33,429 nt of DNA, from the NCBI GenBank assembly GCA_964383905.1, contig CAYLJO010000044.1, forward strand, positions 1 to 33,429, in the 5' to 3' direction. This stretch comes from CAYLJO01 sp964383905 (GTDB taxonomy: Bacteria > Acidobacteriota > Blastocatellia > Pyrinomonadales > Pyrinomonadaceae). Under the pieces are notes generated by a model, which saw nothing but the letters and a program-made list of their open reading frames with translations, was not told the DNA's origin and did no database searches. Both the position numbers and the translations under genes were made by a program. This document shows positions 31,743 through 33,429 of the stretch, one piece after another; the stretch's first letter is position 1, and every line of letters begins with the position of its first letter.

Positions 31743-32834
31743 ATGACTACACATGATCACTCGCCGGTAAACTCGCAGCTCCTCGTCATTGACGCTGAAC
31801 CGCAGGCCCTCGCCCTGCCGCGACTGCTTGAATCCCGCCAATTGCGCCTCTTTTACGGCGACATGCACAATCACACCGGTAATTCCGATGGTTTCGGTCG
31901 CCCCGAGGATGCGCTCACGCAGATGCGTGATCGCGGACTGCATTTCGCCGCGATCACGGATCACGGCGAGTTCTTTGACCGCGAAACAGCGGTCCACAAT
32001 ACTCACAAATGGGCGGCTTTAGCAGAGCAAGCGGCCGCCCTCAGCAATAGGGATTTCGTGGCGATTCGTGGCTTTGAGTGGTCTTCTCCATTTCAGGGGC
32101 ATAGTAACGTCTGGTGGTCGGCTGACTACACCGGCTATCTACGCACCGGTGACGAGTCGATGGAGGCGTACTACCGTTGGCTGGCCGAAGCCGAACGCGC
32201 TCCCGGCGCCCGGGAGGTGCTCGCCGGCTTCAATCATCCCGGCCGCGAGAGGGGTTGCTTCGACGGTTGTATCTACGTGCCACAGCTTGACAACCGGGTT
32301 GTCACCCTAGAGTGCTTCAACCGTGATGATGAATACGGCGAGGCATATTTTCGAGCGCTCGATCATGGATGGCATGTCGGCGCGATCGGCGTGTCGGATC
32401 ACCACGGGGATGATTGGGGAAATTCCAGCTTTCCGCGCGCCGGCTTATTGGCCGCCGCCTTGACGCCAGCGACCATCCAGCAGGCATTGCTGGCTCGCCG
32501 CGTCTTTGCGACGCGTTCTTCGACATTGATGCTTTTAGTGGCCGGAAATACAGAGCTCATGGGCTCGCGGCTGGCCCTGAAGCCTCGCGAGGTGCTGACG
32601 ATAGGTGTGTGGTGTGATGACGGGGCGGCCGGTGGCGCATGGACGCGCCTGGAGCTATGGAGCAACGGCGGGACTCTCGTGGGGTCCGCCGAGATGCGCG
32701 GCTTGCAACAGGTGACATGGGCGTGGGCGGTCTCGCCGCAGGGAACCGGGGAAGAGCGGTGGTTTGTCGTCCGTGTGCTGCATAACGGCGAGACGCTGGC
32801 ATACAGCAGTCCGATCTGGGCACGCTGGCAATAA
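31743..32834 (+). CDS. PHP/CehA-type metallohydrolase
   Basis: 363 residues from ATG 31743; GTG 31725 is a possible longer start, and neither has an ideal ribosome site. The PHP signature is clear: YGDMHNHTGNSDG with His42 and His44, FAAITDHGE with Asp73-His74, a later NHPGRE and the final SDHHGDDWG. These are the metal-binding His/Asp residues of amidohydrolase-like PHP phosphoesterases. The C-terminal third (about 270-363; GVWCDDGAAGGAWTRLELWSNGG) is a beta-rich accessory domain. No signal peptide. CehA relatives include carbamate and phosphodiester hydrolases; the natural substrate is not predictable. It lies 115 bases after the ABC operon and may be separate from it. Confidence 0.85.
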   Translation: MTTHDHSPVNSQLLVIDAEPQALALPRLLESRQLRLFYGDMHNHTGNSDGFGRPEDALTQMRDRGLHFAAITDHGEFFDRETAVHNTHKWAALAEQAAALSNRDFVAIRGFEWSSPFQGHSNVWWSADYTGYLRTGDESMEAYYRWLAEAERAPGAREVLAGFNHPGRERGCFDGCIYVPQLDNRVVTLECFNRDDEYGEAYFRALDHGWHVGAIGVSDHHGDDWGNSSFPRAGLLAAALTPATIQQALLARRVFATRSSTLMLLVAGNTELMGSRLALKPREVLTIGVWCDDGAAGGAWTRLELWSNGGTLVGSAEMRGLQQVTWAWAVSPQGTGEERWFVVRVLHNGETLAYSSPIWARWQ

Positions 32835-33192
32835 GACAAAGAATCTCAACGGGTTACACGATAACGCCCGAGAAGCTGATAATTTATGTGGAGAGAAAAG
32901 CGCCTGCGCCGGGCGATTATTGGCCAGAACTCGTCAACGGCTAAACCATGACAGGATGCGGCCCTCGCCGGTCACGCCCACTTTTACTGGAAAATTCCTG
33001 CTGATACAACCGCGGCCACAATGATGAAGGCCAACATGGCGACCCCTTTAATCAACTCTTTTTTCATATTGTCCTCTCTTAATAATGTGGTGTCCGGGAA
33101 CTTCTAAGAGGGGGACGTTGCGGCGCAAATTTTTTGCTCAACTTTTTTTTGCCCGGCGAGACGTTTTGACCTTCACCCCAACTGAGGTGCAA
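32835..33192. other. 358-bp intergenic region
   Basis: Apart from a 27-residue minus-strand frame (32984-33067) and the presumed insertion-sequence end from 33091, nothing recognisable is present between 32835 and 32983. Confidence 0.5.
32984..33067 (-). CDS. 27-residue signal-peptide-like ORF, possibly a gene remnant
   Basis: ATG at 33067, preceded by AGAGAGGACAAT as a good ribosome site, opens a short frame with a basic start (MKKELIKG) and a hydrophobic core (AMLAFIIVAAVVSAGIF), then TAA. It looks like the first residues of an exported protein whose body has been lost, or a small membrane peptide. The adjacent insertion sequence may have disrupted its promoter. No family recognised. Confidence 0.4.
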   Translation of the reverse strand: MKKELIKGVAMLAFIIVAAVVSAGIFQ

Positions 33193-33429
33193 TCATAACG
33201 AGAGTTCAGCCCGTTGATAAGAGCTACACTTGGCCGCGAACTCCGCTGGAGTCTGCTGCTGCAAACTTCTATGTGGTCGCCGCTCGTTGTAATCAATCCG
33301 CCACTCTTCGCTCACACTCCTGGCTTCGTCTAAGCTGATGAACCAGTGCTGACTCAAACACTCATCACGAAACTTAGATCTTACCCCATAGAGAGGACAG
33401 TGAGTTAAGGCCGATGTGCCTCCGCCGCT
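33091..33429 (-). mobile_element. end of an IS3-family insertion sequence (runs off the window)
   Basis: Defined by the transposase C-terminus at 33193-33429. TGTCCGGGAACTTC at 33091 starts with TG as IS3-family ends do and lies about 100 bases beyond the stop, so it is a candidate terminal repeat; the partner end is outside the window. Confidence 0.55.
33193..33429 (-). pseudogene. IS3-family transposase (orfB) C-terminal fragment
   Basis: The minus-strand frame, open to the window edge, gives SKFRDECLSQHWFISLDEAR, EEWRIDYNERRPHRSLQQ and TPAEFAA, the standard C-terminus of IS3-group integrase-fold transposases. Before about 33378 the translation (SALTHCPLYGV) no longer resembles the family, and the catalytic Glu normally just before the FRDECL segment is missing. 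It is therefore probably a broken copy, although the window edge prevents a firm statement. Confidence 0.72.

Overview
The window looks like chromosomal DNA of a moderately GC-rich (by eye about 60%), free-living heterotrophic bacterium. Secreted glycoside hydrolases, a GtaA-type (DUF4965) protein, an ECF-sigma/Spy cassette, a sigma-54 activator beside an ABC exporter, and dense C/T-rich intergenic repeats fit Acidobacteriota (perhaps Blastocatellia). This is an inference from gene content; no rRNA or other phylogenetic marker is present.

Layout. 0-3 kb: a translationally coupled nuclease-fold/nucleotidyltransferase pair (minus) and a lone N6-adenine DNA methyltransferase (plus) whose start codon lies in an inverted repeat. 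3-4.8 kb: repeats, a Crp/Fnr regulator, a truncated DUF2958 gene abutting the terminator of tRNA-Asn(GUU), and the tRNA promoter. 4.9-10.3 kb: an esterase, a secreted GH36-like galactosidase with a PKD domain, a secreted GH5 enzyme and an SGNH-fold protein. 10.4-13 kb: a coupled small-ORF/HNH pair and a ClC H+/Cl- antiporter with CBS domains. 13.3-15.5 kb: a secreted DUF4965 glutaminase-family protein.

15.6-18.7 kb is a toxin-antitoxin graveyard: one intact RelE/Phd-type pair, a VapBC pair whose toxin carries one in-frame stop, a frameshifted UPF0175 antitoxin without partner, a VapBC pair with a truncated toxin, and the tail of a nucleotidyltransferase. 19-20.9 kb: a secreted GH13 enzyme. 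21.1-22.4 kb: a region-2-only sigma factor fused in frame to an anti-sigma-like membrane protein, followed by an LTxxQ (Spy/CpxP-like) protein. 22.6-25.3 kb: an isoaspartate-methyltransferase-like protein with a long extension, a cupin, and an SDR lacking the Tyr/Lys pair. 25.4-31.6 kb: a GAF/AAA+/Fis sigma-54 activator divergent from a four-gene MacAB-type ABC export operon, with a candidate activator site and a -24/-12 promoter between them. 31.7-32.8 kb: a PHP/CehA-type metallohydrolase. The window ends in an IS3-family transposase fragment.

The most unusual structure is a dispersed intergenic repeat of about 96-108 bp. Its C/T-rich centre (short CTCTGTG-type units followed by CTCCGTGGTGAG) is conserved, while its ends (TATAGC...GCTATA) form an imperfect stem in which several inner base pairs change together between copies. 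Ten copies are visible and all ten point the same way. A second C/T-rich repeat (…CCTCTGCGGTTCAA) has six copies, also all in one direction, and is joined to the first in several chimeras.
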